From positions 806,001-870,000 of the forward strand of contig OZ244910.1 in assembly GCA_965221735.1 (NCBI GenBank): a stretch of 64,000 nt of DNA, in the 5' to 3' direction. Shown one piece after another: positions 52,323 to 60,933 of the stretch. The stretch is from UBA2991 sp965221735 (GTDB lineage Bacteria > Chloroflexota > Dehalococcoidia > Tepidiformales > Tepidiformaceae). Numbering within the stretch: the stretch's first letter is position 1; every line of letters starts with the position of its first letter. A model generated the notes under the pieces. That model was not told the DNA's origin, ran no database searches, and saw only the letters and a program-made list of their open reading frames with translations. Made by a program: the position numbers and the translations under genes.

Positions 52323-52328
52323 AAGATA
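52323..52328 (-). promoter_or_regulatory. -10 box TATCTT, near-leaderless start
   Basis: TATCTT (52328-52323) ends 8 nt before the GTG at 52314 of the MFS gene. Confidence 0.45.
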
Positions 52329-52392
52329 AGCGCTGACCGCCCTTGCCGCCGGGGACGGGTGCTGGGCGGTGGCCTCACGAGAGGTAAGCCGA

Positions 52393-52421
52393 GTCACCGC
52401 CGGCGCACCTTCGTCGGTGAC
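52393..52421. promoter_or_regulatory. Inverted repeat in the MFS/LivJ intergenic region
   Basis: GTCACCG (52393-52399) and CGGTGAC (52415-52421) are perfect reverse complements 15 nt apart. It could be an operator for a regulator of the divergent pair or an RNA hairpin in a leader. Confidence 0.45.
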
Positions 52422-52453
52422 AGACTGGTCTCTCCAAACAGGGGTACCGTCTC

Positions 52454-53833
52454 ATGCAGCATCGCTGGCAGTTCTTCGCGCTTCTGATTCCCCTCGCCGT
52501 CCTCGGGACGCTGCTCGTCGCAGCCTGCGGCGATGACGACGCTGCTCCGCCGGTCAGCACTCCGGAGGCGACGGAAGCCCCCGACCCCACGGAGCCACCG
52601 CCCACCGCGACAACCGAGCCGGCGGAACCCACCCCCACCGAGCCCCCCGCAACGCCCGAGCCGGCGGAGGCCGCGACAGAGGTGGCGCCACCCCCCACGG
52701 AGGCCGCCCCCGAGCGAGTCGCGCTCCACATCGGCCTGCTGCTCCCCGAGACGGGCGCTGTCGGCCCCCTCGCCGCCCCCGCCATCGAGGCGATGAAGCT
52801 CGCCGTGGACGACATCAACGCCGCCGGCGGCAACGTCACGACCACCACCGCCGATACCGCCACCAACCCCGCCACCGGCCGCGAGGCCGCTGCGCGGCTG
52901 CTGGGCGAGGGCGCCGAGGTCATCGTCGGACCCGCCACCTCCGCCGTCACGCAGGCCGTCATCCAGGCCCTCTTCGACGAGCGCGTGCCGCAGTGCACAC
53001 CCTCCGCCCAGTCCCCCGCCCTCAGCACGCAGGAGAACGCCGCCTACTTCTTCCGCACCGTGCCGCCCGCCCACGCCGTCGCCCCGATCATCGCCCAGGT
53101 GGTCGCCGAGGACGGCGGCACGCGCGTCGCGATCGTCGGCCGCGCCGACGACTATGGCACGGCCATCAGCGGCCTCGTCGCCCAGATACTCGGCCAGATC
53201 GGCGCCGAGGCGGAGGTCATCCTCTACGACCCGGGCTCCACCACGTTCGACTCCCAGGTCGCTGCAGTCGCCGCCTACGGACCGGACGCCATCATCAACA
53301 TCGGCTTCTTCTTCGACGGCACCAGCATCGTCCACGGGCTCATCGAGGCCGGCTACGGTCCTGAGATCCAGTACGGCGGCGACGCCCTCTTCCACCCGTT
53401 CCTCTGGCAGCTCATCGACCCGAACGACCCGACCGTCCTCGACGGCATGAAGTTCATCGGCGTCGCCGGCAGCGACGAATTCAATACGCGCATCTCGGAT
53501 GTGACCGACGGCAACGTCAACTTCGCCGCCCAGTCCTACGACTGCGTCGTCCTCCTCGCCCTCGCGGCCGAGATCGCCGGCGGCACGGACGGCGACGCGG
53601 TCATGGAGGCCATCGCGGGCCTCACGCACGACGGCACGGAGTGCGATTCCTACGGGGAGTGCGTCGCCCTCATCGATGCCGGGGAGGACATCGACTACGT
53701 CGGCGTCAGCGGCCCCATCAATTTCACCCCGAACGGCGATCCGACGACCGGCTCCTACGCGGTCTTCCAGTTCCAGGGCGGCCAGATCGCCGTCCTCCAG
53801 GCCTACGAGGTGGACCTGACCCAGACGCAGTAG
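52454..53833 (+). CDS. Branched-chain-amino-acid-type substrate-binding lipoprotein
   Basis: A 459-residue periplasmic-binding protein (LivJ/type I fold). Signal residues 7-24 end in the lipobox LVAAC with Cys25; a Pro/Thr/Glu-rich tether runs to about residue 88; the binding domain starts HIGLLLPETGAVGPL and contains VIVGPATS, RVAIVGRADDYG and NFAAQSYDC. No permease or ATPase gene is next to it, so it is an orphan. AGGGG lies 9 nt before the ATG. Confidence 0.88.
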   Translation: MQHRWQFFALLIPLAVLGTLLVAACGDDDAAPPVSTPEATEAPDPTEPPPTATTEPAEPTPTEPPATPEPAEAATEVAPPPTEAAPERVALHIGLLLPETGAVGPLAAPAIEAMKLAVDDINAAGGNVTTTTADTATNPATGREAAARLLGEGAEVIVGPATSAVTQAVIQALFDERVPQCTPSAQSPALSTQENAAYFFRTVPPAHAVAPIIAQVVAEDGGTRVAIVGRADDYGTAISGLVAQILGQIGAEAEVILYDPGSTTFDSQVAAVAAYGPDAIINIGFFFDGTSIVHGLIEAGYGPEIQYGGDALFHPFLWQLIDPNDPTVLDGMKFIGVAGSDEFNTRISDVTDGNVNFAAQSYDCVVLLALAAEIAGGTDGDAVMEAIAGLTHDGTECDSYGECVALIDAGEDIDYVGVSGPINFTPNGDPTTGSYAVFQFQGGQIAVLQAYEVDLTQTQ

Positions 53834-53864
53834 CGCCGGCGGCGATCGGTTGGGTGGCCGCTGC

Positions 53865-53870
53865 TAGAAT
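53865..53870 (+). promoter_or_regulatory. -10 box TAGAAT, near-leaderless start
   Basis: TAGAAT ends 9 nt before the ATG at 53880 of uvrA. Confidence 0.55.
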
Positions 53871-53879
53871 CGAAGGTGC

Positions 53880-56840
53880 ATGCCCCTCGACCACATCGCC
53901 GTGCGCGGCGCCCGTGAGCACAACCTCAAGAACATCGACGTTGAGATCCCGCGCGACAAGCTCGTCGTGATCACGGGCCTCTCCGGTTCGGGCAAGTCCT
54001 CCCTCGCCTTCGACACCATCTATGCCGAGGGCCAGCGCCGCTACGTCGAGTCCCTTTCCGCCTACGCCCGCCAGTTCCTCGGGCTCATGGAGAAGCCCGA
54101 CGTCGATCACATCGACGGCCTCTCGCCGGCGATCTCCATCGACCAGAAGTCGTCCTCCAACAACCCCCGCTCGACCGTCGGCACGGTCACGGAAATCTAC
54201 GACTACATGCGCCTCCTCTGGGCGCGCGTCGGACGGCCCCACTGCCCCACCTGCGGCCGCCCCATCGAGCGCCAGACCGTCCAGCAAGTCGTCGATGCGA
54301 CGCTCGCTTACCCGCCCGGCTCGCGCCTGCTCCTGCTCGCCCCCCTGACGCGCGCGAAGAAGGGTGAGCATGTCGGCCTCCTCGAAGAGGCCCGCCGCCA
54401 GGGCTTCGTCCGCGTCCGCATCAACGGCGAGGTGCGCGACCTCGACGAGACCATCGAACTCGACAAGAACAAGCGCCACGACATCGACGTCGTCGTCGAC
54501 CGCGTCGTTGTCCCCGAGCCCGGTGAGGGCGACGGCGCCAGCCTGCGCCTCGCCGAGTCCGTCGAAACGGCGCTCACCGCAGGCCAGGGCGTCATGCACG
54601 TCGCCACCGTCACCCGCGGCGACGAGGAGGAAGCTCCGGAGCGCATCTTCAGCGAGCACTTCGCCTGCCCCTACGACGGCTTCTCCTTCGGCGAGATCGA
54701 ACCGCGTACGTTCAGCTTCAACAGCCCTCACGGCGCCTGCTCGCGCTGCACCGGCCTCGGTGTCGAGATGCAGGTCGACCCCGCCCTCGTCATCCCCGAC
54801 CGCACGAAGTCGGTCGCCGAGGGCGCCGTCGAGCCGCTTGCGAAGTCGCGTGGCGGCCAGACCTGGTACCAGCGCCTCCTCGAAGCCGTCGCAGAGGAGT
54901 ACGGCTTCGGCATCGACACCCCCATCCGCGAGCTCACCGAGGAGCAACTCAACGTCATCCTCTACGGCAGCGGCGAGGAGAAGCTGCGCCTGCGCTTCAC
55001 CAACGACTACGGCCGCACGCGCTACTACGACGCCCGCTTCGAGGGCGTGATCAACAACCTCCAGCGCCGTCACAAGGAGACCGACTCCGACTACGTCCGC
55101 AGCGACATCGAGCGCTACATGGGCGCCGTCCCCTGCCCCGGCTGCGACGGCCAGCGCCTCCGCCCGGAAGCCCTTGGCGTCCGTATCGACGAGCGCGCGG
55201 TGGTCGACATTACCCACAGCAGCATCAGCGAGACGCTGCGCTGGTTCGACGCCCTCGCCGCTGCGGACACGTCCCTGAGCGAACGCGAGCAGACCATCGC
55301 CCGCCAGATCCTCAAGGAGATCCGCTCACGGCTGGAATTCCTCATCGACGTCGGCCTCGAGTACCTGACGCTCGACCGCGCCTCGGGAACCCTTTCCGGC
55401 GGCGAGTCGCAGCGCATCCGCCTGGCCACCCAGATCGGGTCAGCCCTCATGGGCGTCCTCTACATCTGCGACGAGCCCTCCATCGGCCTCCACCCTGTCG
55501 ATGGCGACCGCCTCATCCGCACGCTCGAACGCCTCCGCGACCTCGGCAACACGGTCATGGTCGTCGAGCACGATGAGGCCACGATGCGCGCCGCCGATCA
55601 CATCATCGACCTCGGCCCCGAGGCCGGGCGCGACGGCGGCAACGTCGTGGCCGAGGGAGCCATGGCCACCATCCTCGACTGCGAAGAGAGCATCACCGGG
55701 GCCTATCTCTCCGGCCGCCGCACCATCCCCACCCCCGAAACCCGGCGCGAGGGGCACGGCACCGAGCTCGTCATCCGTGGCGCTCGCGAGAATAACCTCA
55801 AGGACCTGGACGTGGCCGTCCCCCTAGGGAAGTTCGTCGTCGTCACCGGCGTCTCCGGCTCCGGCAAGTCCTCGCTCATCACCGAGATCCTCGTGAAGCG
55901 CGCCGTCAACGTCCTCCAGAACGGCCGCCAGCACCCCGGTCGGCACGACGCCATCGAGGGCTTCGAGCACCTTGATAAGGTCGTCGATATCGACCAGTCG
56001 CCCATCGGCCGCACGCCCCGCTCCAACCCCGCTACCTACACCGGCGTCTTCACCGTCATCCGCGAACTGTTCGCCTCCGTCCCCGAGGCGCGCGCCCGCG
56101 GCTACAAGCCCGGCCGCTTCAGCTTCAACGTGAAGGGCGGGCGCTGCGAGGAGTGCTCCGGCGATGGCTACAAGCTCGTCGAGATGCAGTTCCTCCCCGA
56201 CGTGACCGTGCCCTGCGAGGTCTGCCACGGGCAGCGCTACAACCGCGAGGCCCTCGAGATCCGCTTCCGCGGCAAGAACATCGCCGAAGTCCTCGCCATG
56301 ACCGTCGCCGAGGCGCTCGAGCACTTCGACCGCTTCCCCCGCGTCAGGCGCATCCTGAGCACGCTCGACGACACCGGACTCGGCTACATCCGCCTCGGGC
56401 AGCCCGCGACCACCCTCTCCGGCGGCGAGGCCCAGCGCATCAAGCTCGCCAGCGAGCTCGCTCGCCGCTCCACCGGCAAGACCCTCTACGTCCTCGACGA
56501 GCCCACCACCGGCCTCAGCTTCCAGGACGTCCACCACCTCCTCGACGTGCTCCAGCGCCTCGCGGACGGCGGCAATACCGTCGTCGTGATCGAGCACCAC
56601 CTCGACGTCATCAAGTCGGCCGACCACATCATCGACCTCGGTCCCTACGGCGGCGATCGTGGCGGCGAGCTCCTCGCCGAGGGCACGCCCGAAGCCGTCG
56701 CGAGCAACCCCGACAGCGCCACCGGGCGCTACCTCCACCCGCTCCTCGAAGCCGCCGGCACCCTCCCCAGGCCAAAGGCGAAGCGCAAGCGCACCCGGAA
56801 GGCGCCGGCACAGGCAGCCGAAGCAGCCGTGGCGCGGTAG
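53880..56840 (+). CDS. uvrA: Excinuclease ABC subunit A
   Basis: A 986-residue UvrA, the damage-recognition ATPase of nucleotide excision repair. Two ABC domains: Walker A GSGKSS near 35 and near 657; signatures LSGGESQR near 505 and LSGGEAQR near 846. Zinc motif 1 is CPYD (residues 263-266) with CSRC later: its second Cys is Asp. Zinc motif 2 (CEEC and CEVC) is complete. The C-terminal Lys/Arg/Ala tail is variable in the family. Confidence 0.96.
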   Translation: MPLDHIAVRGAREHNLKNIDVEIPRDKLVVITGLSGSGKSSLAFDTIYAEGQRRYVESLSAYARQFLGLMEKPDVDHIDGLSPAISIDQKSSSNNPRSTVGTVTEIYDYMRLLWARVGRPHCPTCGRPIERQTVQQVVDATLAYPPGSRLLLLAPLTRAKKGEHVGLLEEARRQGFVRVRINGEVRDLDETIELDKNKRHDIDVVVDRVVVPEPGEGDGASLRLAESVETALTAGQGVMHVATVTRGDEEEAPERIFSEHFACPYDGFSFGEIEPRTFSFNSPHGACSRCTGLGVEMQVDPALVIPDRTKSVAEGAVEPLAKSRGGQTWYQRLLEAVAEEYGFGIDTPIRELTEEQLNVILYGSGEEKLRLRFTNDYGRTRYYDARFEGVINNLQRRHKETDSDYVRSDIERYMGAVPCPGCDGQRLRPEALGVRIDERAVVDITHSSISETLRWFDALAAADTSLSEREQTIARQILKEIRSRLEFLIDVGLEYLTLDRASGTLSGGESQRIRLATQIGSALMGVLYICDEPSIGLHPVDGDRLIRTLERLRDLGNTVMVVEHDEATMRAADHIIDLGPEAGRDGGNVVAEGAMATILDCEESITGAYLSGRRTIPTPETRREGHGTELVIRGARENNLKDLDVAVPLGKFVVVTGVSGSGKSSLITEILVKRAVNVLQNGRQHPGRHDAIEGFEHLDKVVDIDQSPIGRTPRSNPATYTGVFTVIRELFASVPEARARGYKPGRFSFNVKGGRCEECSGDGYKLVEMQFLPDVTVPCEVCHGQRYNREALEIRFRGKNIAEVLAMTVAEALEHFDRFPRVRRILSTLDDTGLGYIRLGQPATTLSGGEAQRIKLASELARRSTGKTLYVLDEPTTGLSFQDVHHLLDVLQRLADGGNTVVVIEHHLDVIKSADHIIDLGPYGGDRGGELLAEGTPEAVASNPDSATGRYLHPLLEAAGTLPRPKAKRKRTRKAPAQAAEAAVAR

Positions 56841-56858
56841 CTCGGCTCTCAGGAGGAC

Positions 56859-56888
56859 TTGCTAAGGTAACGTTTACGTTCCTATACT
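56859..56888 (+). promoter_or_regulatory. Promoter and operator-like palindrome of the RelE/HI1420 module
   Basis: TTGCTA (56859-56864), an 18-nt spacer and TATACT (56883-56888). Within the spacer AACGT-TT-ACGTT (56869-56880) is a palindrome, in the place expected for the operator of an autoregulated toxin-antitoxin operon. Confidence 0.6.
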
Positions 56889-56905
56889 GAGGACGGCAAC
56901 GGGTT

Positions 56906-57244
56906 GTGCCTGACGTGATCGAAATCAAGGAGTTGATGGATGAGCGCGGGCGCAGCTACTTCGCCAGGTGGTTCGACGGTCTTGATGCCATCGCGGCGGC
57001 AAAGGTCACGGTGGTCCTCGGGAGGATGGAGCAAGGCAACCTTGGGGATACGAAGTCGGTCGGCGCAGGGGTATTAGAACGGCGCATTGCCTTCGGGCCC
57101 GGCTACCGCATCTATTTCGGTCGTGAAGGGGACACGCTCATCATCCTCCTCGGAGGCGGGACGAAGAAAAGGCAATCAAGGGACATCGAAGAGGCACAGG
57201 CGCTCTGGGGTGAATACACGGCGCGGCATAGGAGAGGGGCATAG
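56906..57244 (+). CDS. RelE/ParE-superfamily toxin (PF05973 addiction-module type)
   Basis: A 112-residue protein of the phage-derived Gp49/HigB-like group: SYFARWFDGLDAIAAAKVTV near 17, LGDTKSVGAGVLERRIAFG and the strand YRIYFGREGDTLIILLGGG followed by the usual KKRQSRDIEEAQALW helix. Such toxins are ribosome-dependent mRNA nucleases. GTG start. Toxin first, antitoxin second, 4 nt apart, the HigBA-like order. Confidence 0.88.
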   Translation: MPDVIEIKELMDERGRSYFARWFDGLDAIAAAKVTVVLGRMEQGNLGDTKSVGAGVLERRIAFGPGYRIYFGREGDTLIILLGGGTKKRQSRDIEEAQALWGEYTARHRRGA

Positions 57245-57248
57245 AGCA

Positions 57249-57587
57249 GTGGTTTTGACGCGAAGTTTCAAGGACACCATCAAGGCCCGGGCAGATCGAG
57301 ACCCGGAGTTCCGGGCAGCGCTTCTGCGCGAGAGCGTTGAGCTCATGCTCAGTGGCGAGGTCGAGACCGGAAGGGCGCTGGTGCGCGACTACATCAACGC
57401 GACGATCGGCTTCGAGGAGCTTGGTGGCCTCGTTCACAAGTCGCCCAAAAGCCTCATGCGGATGTTCGGCCCTGCTGGCAACCCGCAGGCTCGCAACCTC
57501 TTCGATGTCATCAGTTGCCTGCAGGAGCGGGAGGCAATTCGCCTTGAGGTTCACGTCGCCAGCCGCGAACCGGCGGTGGCCCGCTAG
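57249..57587 (+). CDS. HI1420-type antitoxin (HTH)
   Basis: A 112-residue partner of the preceding toxin. Helical N-terminus SFKDTIKARADRDPEFRAALL, then an HTH region reading FEELGGLVHKSPKSLMRMF and GNPQARNLFDVISCL, the pattern of addiction-module antidotes related to HI1420. It should bind the palindrome in the promoter. GTG at 57249 chosen; a TTG at 57255 is possible. TAG shares CTAG (57584-57587) with the convergent gene. Confidence 0.82.
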   Translation: MVLTRSFKDTIKARADRDPEFRAALLRESVELMLSGEVETGRALVRDYINATIGFEELGGLVHKSPKSLMRMFGPAGNPQARNLFDVISCLQEREAIRLEVHVASREPAVAR

Positions 57588-58330
57588 CGTCGCACCCGGT
57601 ACCGCAGGTAGACCTCGTCCGTCTCCCGGTTGGGGTGCGCCGACAGCAGTTCGAGGCGCTTCGCCGTCTCCCGCGTGAACGCTTCCCCCGCGACTGCCGT
57701 CAGCGTGTCAATCCCGCCCACCACCACCCGCCCCAGCGTCACGAACGCCTCGTCGATGGCGTCGAGTGCGTACAGCCCCGCGTAGACAGTCGGACCGCCC
57801 TCGACGAGCAGGACGCCGGCGTCGAGTTCCTGCCGCGTGTGACGCAGCATTCCCGCGAACTCGCGCCCTTCCGGAAGCGTCACGACGGGACGGCCCGTGG
57901 CCGCGATCGCCGCCCGACGTTCCTCCGGCGCTACCTCGGAGAGATAGACAACGGCCGGGAAGTCGCGCGCCGTGAAGAACGGTCGCTCCAGGGGCAGGTC
58001 GCCCCCGCGGCTCATGACCGCTGCGACGGGTACCCGCGGCTTCCCGCGTTCGATGCGGATGGCCTCCAGCGCCTCATCCCCGAGCCGCGACGAGGTGCCG
58101 CTGGCGCGCAGCGTCCCCGCCCCGTTCAGGACCACGTCCGCGTTCACCCGCAGCTCCCGCATGAGGCGCTGGTCCACTGCCGACCCGATGCCCTGCTCCG
58201 TGCCCTCGATCACGCTCTTGCCGTCCACCGACATCACCGTGTTCGCGATGACGTAGGGGCGGTCGGGGGGTGGCGCCGGCAGGTCGAGCGCCGTGTAGTC
58301 GGGCTTGCCCGGGGACCAGGCGCCGCTCAC
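57584..58330 (-). CDS. RibD C-terminal-domain reductase
   Basis: A 248-residue protein of the RibD-C/dihydrofolate-reductase-like fold: YVIANTVMSVDGKSVI near 24, DVVLNGAGTLRASG, VLLVEGGPTVYAGL. It lacks the N-terminal deaminase half of RibD, so it is a stand-alone pyrimidine (riboflavin pathway) reductase or a related enzyme. The GTG at 58330 overlaps the hisI stop (GTGA); a longer reading inside hisI is rejected. Confidence 0.82.
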   Translation of the reverse strand: MSGAWSPGKPDYTALDLPAPPPDRPYVIANTVMSVDGKSVIEGTEQGIGSAVDQRLMRELRVNADVVLNGAGTLRASGTSSRLGDEALEAIRIERGKPRVPVAAVMSRGGDLPLERPFFTARDFPAVVYLSEVAPEERRAAIAATGRPVVTLPEGREFAGMLRHTRQELDAGVLLVEGGPTVYAGLYALDAIDEAFVTLGRVVVGGIDTLTAVAGEAFTRETAKRLELLSAHPNRETDEVYLRYRVRR

Positions 58331-58653
58331 GGCAAGTCGTGCTCGCGGTCGACCTCGCGGTAGTAGCACGTCACGTTGTTGGTGTGGCAGGTCGGCCCCT
58401 CGGGCCGCGCCATCACGAGCAGCGAGTTGTCCTCGCAGTTCTTGTGCAGGCTGACGAAATTGAGGAAATTCCCGCTCGTCGCGCCCTTCTCCCAGAGCTC
58501 GTCACGGCTCCGGCTCCAGAACGTCACGTGCCCCGTCGCGAAGGTGTGGTCCAGCGACTCGCGATTCATCCAGCCCAGCATCAGGACCTGGTGCGTCTCG
58601 GCGTCCTGGACGATGGCGGGGATACGGTCGTGTTCGTCGAAGGTGAGGGGCAT
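58327..58653 (-). CDS. hisI: Phosphoribosyl-AMP cyclohydrolase
   Basis: A 108-residue HisI opening the adenine ring in histidine synthesis: MLGWMNRESL, TFWSRSRDELWEKGATSGN (core), and the metal Cys residues in KNCEDNSLL and GPTCHT. There is no fused HisE. The ATG at 58653 is preferred because the upstream ATG at 58692 overlaps the -10 box at 58688-58693. Separated by 72 nt from hisF and read from its own promoter together with the RibD-like gene. Confidence 0.93.
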   Translation of the reverse strand: MPLTFDEHDRIPAIVQDAETHQVLMLGWMNRESLDHTFATGHVTFWSRSRDELWEKGATSGNFLNFVSLHKNCEDNSLLVMARPEGPTCHTNNVTCYYREVDREHDLP

Positions 58654-58687
58654 GCGTGGGCTCCGGAACGGGGTGTTCGATGATTCG

Positions 58688-58693
58688 AGCATA
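58688..58693 (-). promoter_or_regulatory. -10 box TATGCT for hisI
   Basis: TATGCT (58693-58688) lies 34 nt before the ATG at 58653 and overlaps the competing ATG at 58692. Confidence 0.5.
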
Positions 58694-58725
58694 CCTGAGG
58701 GAGGCCCTGCGCTCGCGCTCCGGGG

Positions 58726-59496
58726 TCAGTCGCGTGGGGCGACGGGCCGCATCGCGATCCCCTGCTCCGCGAGCGCGTCCTTCACCTCGCGAATCGAGTA
58801 CGTCCCGAAGTGGAAGATGCTCGCCGCCAGCACCGCGTCCGCCTTCCCGTCCGTCAGCGCCTCCGCCATGTGGTCGGGACCGCCCGCGCCCCCGGAGGCG
58901 ATGACGGGCACGTTCACGGCCTCGCTCATCGCCCGCAGCATGGGGATGTCGTAGCCGCTCTGGTGGCCGTCGGTGTCCATGCTCGTCACGAGCAGCTCGC
59001 CCGCGCCCCGCTCCACCACCTCCCGCGCCCACGCGATCGCGTCGATGCCCGTCGGCGTGCGGCCCCCGTGCGTGTAGACCTCCCAGCCGTCGCCCACCCC
59101 CTTCGCATCGATCGCGACGACGATGCACTGGCTCCCGAAGCGGTACGCGCCCTCGTTCACGAGGTCCGGGTTGTTCACCGCCGCCGTGTTGATGCTGACC
59201 TTGTCCGCCCCCAGTTCCAGCATCGTCTTCATGTCGACCGTGGTGCGGATGCCCCCGCCCACGGTGAAAGGGATGAACACCTGGTCGGCCGTCGCCGAGA
59301 CCATGTCGTACACCGTCGCGCGGTTGTCGGAGGAAGCTGTGATGTCGAGGAACACGAGCTCGTCCGCGCCCTCGGCGTCGTACAGCTTGGCCAGCTCGAC
59401 CGGGTCGCCGGCGTCGCGCAGTTCGATGAAGGAGACCCCCTTCACGACGCGCCCGCGGTCCACGTCGAAGCAGGGGATGATGCGCTTCGTCAGCAC
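58726..59496 (-). CDS. hisF: Imidazole glycerol phosphate synthase, cyclase subunit
   Basis: A 256-residue TIM barrel: RIIPCFDVDRGRVVKG (catalytic Asp near 11), FTVGGGIRT, VAIDAK and TSMDTDGHQSGYD (second catalytic Asp). It uses ammonia from HisH. GTG start at 59496, overlapping the end of hisA by 7 nt. Last gene of the hisH-hisA-hisF operon. Confidence 0.95.
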   Translation of the reverse strand: MLTKRIIPCFDVDRGRVVKGVSFIELRDAGDPVELAKLYDAEGADELVFLDITASSDNRATVYDMVSATADQVFIPFTVGGGIRTTVDMKTMLELGADKVSINTAAVNNPDLVNEGAYRFGSQCIVVAIDAKGVGDGWEVYTHGGRTPTGIDAIAWAREVVERGAGELLVTSMDTDGHQSGYDIPMLRAMSEAVNVPVIASGGAGGPDHMAEALTDGKADAVLAASIFHFGTYSIREVKDALAEQGIAMRPVAPRD

Positions 59497-60215
59497 GACG
59501 CCACCGCCTCCAGAGCCTCCGCCAGCGTGAAGCGCCGCTCGTAAAGCGCCTTCCCCACGATCGCGCCCTCGCAGCCCGTTCCCGCCAGCGCCCGCAGGTC
59601 GTCCGTCGTCGTGACCCCGCCCGACGCCACCACCGGCACCGGCAGCGCGGCCGCGAACTCGGCCGCCAGATCGGCGTTCGGCCCCTCGAGCGCTCCGTCC
59701 CGGGCGATGTCGGTGACCATGATGCGGGGCGCGCCCCGCTCCACCATCTCCCGCGCGAGCGTGAGCGCGTCCGCCCCCGACCCCTCGCGCCACCCCTCCG
59801 TCAGCGCCTCTCCCGCGCGCGTGTCGACTGCGACCACGAGCATCCCGGGAAAGCGCTCGACCGCCTGGTTGACGAGGTCGGGGTTGCGTACGGCGGCGCT
59901 CCCGAGCTGGATACGCTTCGCCCCCCGCTCCACCGCGCCGTCGATGTCCTCGATCGTGCGCAGCCCTCCCGACACCTCCACCGGGATCGCGACCGCCTCG
60001 CAGATCGCCGCGATCTCCGCGCGGTTCACCGGGCGCCCCTCGCGCGCGCCGTCGAGGTCGACGACGTGCAGCCGTTGGGCGCCCTGCGCCTCCCAGTCGC
60101 GCGCGACCTGGGCGGGGTCGTCGGCGTAGGCCGTCTCCTGGTCGTAGTCGCCCTGCAGCAGGCGCACGCAGCGCCCCCCGCGGATGTCGATGGCCGGGAT
60201 CACCTCGAAGCTCAC
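59490..60215 (-). CDS. hisA: Phosphoribosylformimino-AICAR-P isomerase (ProFAR isomerase)
   Basis: A 241-residue HisA: VIPAIDIRGGRCVRLLQGDY (Asp near 8), VEVSGGLRT, VAVDTRAG and VTDIARDGALEGPN (second Asp). GTG start overlapping hisH (GTGA). The RDGALEGPN loop marks it as HisA rather than HisF. Confidence 0.95.
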   Translation of the reverse strand: MSFEVIPAIDIRGGRCVRLLQGDYDQETAYADDPAQVARDWEAQGAQRLHVVDLDGAREGRPVNRAEIAAICEAVAIPVEVSGGLRTIEDIDGAVERGAKRIQLGSAAVRNPDLVNQAVERFPGMLVVAVDTRAGEALTEGWREGSGADALTLAREMVERGAPRIMVTDIARDGALEGPNADLAAEFAAALPVPVVASGGVTTTDDLRALAGTGCEGAIVGKALYERRFTLAEALEAVASC

Positions 60216-60844
60216 GCCGCCTCGCGCACCCACCCGGCGAAATTCGCGTAGATCGCCAGACCCGCCTCGCCGCTCTTCTCGGGGTGGAACTGCGTCGCCA
60301 CCATGTTCTCCCTCGCGAGCACGCTCGGGAACGTCAGCCCGTAGGTCGTCTCGCCCAGCGCCAGGTCGGGGTCGGCCGGGTCGGGGTAGAAGCTGTGCAC
60401 GAAGTAGAAGTACGAACCACTCGCGATGCCCGCCGTGATGCGGTGCTCGCGCAGCCATGTGACCTGGTTCCAGCCCATGTGCGGCACCTTCAGGTGGTCG
60501 AAGCCGAAGTGGCGCACGGTCCCCGGCAGCAGGCCCAGGCACTCCTGCCCGCCGCCCTCGTCCGAGTGGTCGAGCAGGGCCTGCAACCCCATGCAGACGC
60601 CCAGGAACGGCTTCCCGGAGGCGACGTACTCGCGCAGCGGCTCGGTCAGGCCGCGCTCCCCGAGTTTCGCCATCGTGTCGGAGGCCGCTCCCACGCCGGG
60701 AAGGATGACGCCGTCCGCCCGCGCGAGGTCGGCCCAGTCGGCCGTGATCGTCGCGTTCACGCCGACGTGCCCGAGCGCCCGCTCGACGCTGCGCAGGTTG
60801 CCGGCGTCGTAGTCGACCACGACCAGGAAGGGGTTGGCGCCCAT
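60212..60844 (-). CDS. hisH: Imidazole glycerol phosphate synthase, glutaminase subunit
   Basis: A 210-residue class I glutamine amidotransferase: DYDAGNLRSVERAL at the start, the nucleophile in FLGVCMGLQ (Cys near 84), GWNQV and the His/Glu pair in QFHPEKSG. It supplies ammonia to HisF. First gene of the operon; divergent from ligA with 89 nt between. CACACT 6 nt before the ATG is a weak -10 candidate. Confidence 0.95.
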   Translation of the reverse strand: MGANPFLVVVDYDAGNLRSVERALGHVGVNATITADWADLARADGVILPGVGAASDTMAKLGERGLTEPLREYVASGKPFLGVCMGLQALLDHSDEGGGQECLGLLPGTVRHFGFDHLKVPHMGWNQVTWLREHRITAGIASGSYFYFVHSFYPDPADPDLALGETTYGLTFPSVLARENMVATQFHPEKSGEAGLAIYANFAGWVREAA

Positions 60845-60917
60845 GAGGTCAGTGTGCGGCCTCGTATCGCTATCGTCACCAGTCGCGCTGAATGGCCGAG
60901 AACCCGTGTCGGGCGGG

Positions 60918-60923
60918 TAAAAT
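60918..60923 (+). promoter_or_regulatory. -10 box TAAAAT for ligA
   Basis: TAAAAT ends 10 nt before the ATG at 60934, so the longer reading from 60892 is rejected. Confidence 0.55.
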
Positions 60924-60933
60924 TGAGAGACCG

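Noticed and set aside
52445..52450. TACCGT just before the LivJ-like gene as a leaderless -10 box
   Set aside because: Only 3 nt separate it from the ATG, too few; AGGGG at a normal distance indicates an ordinary leader.
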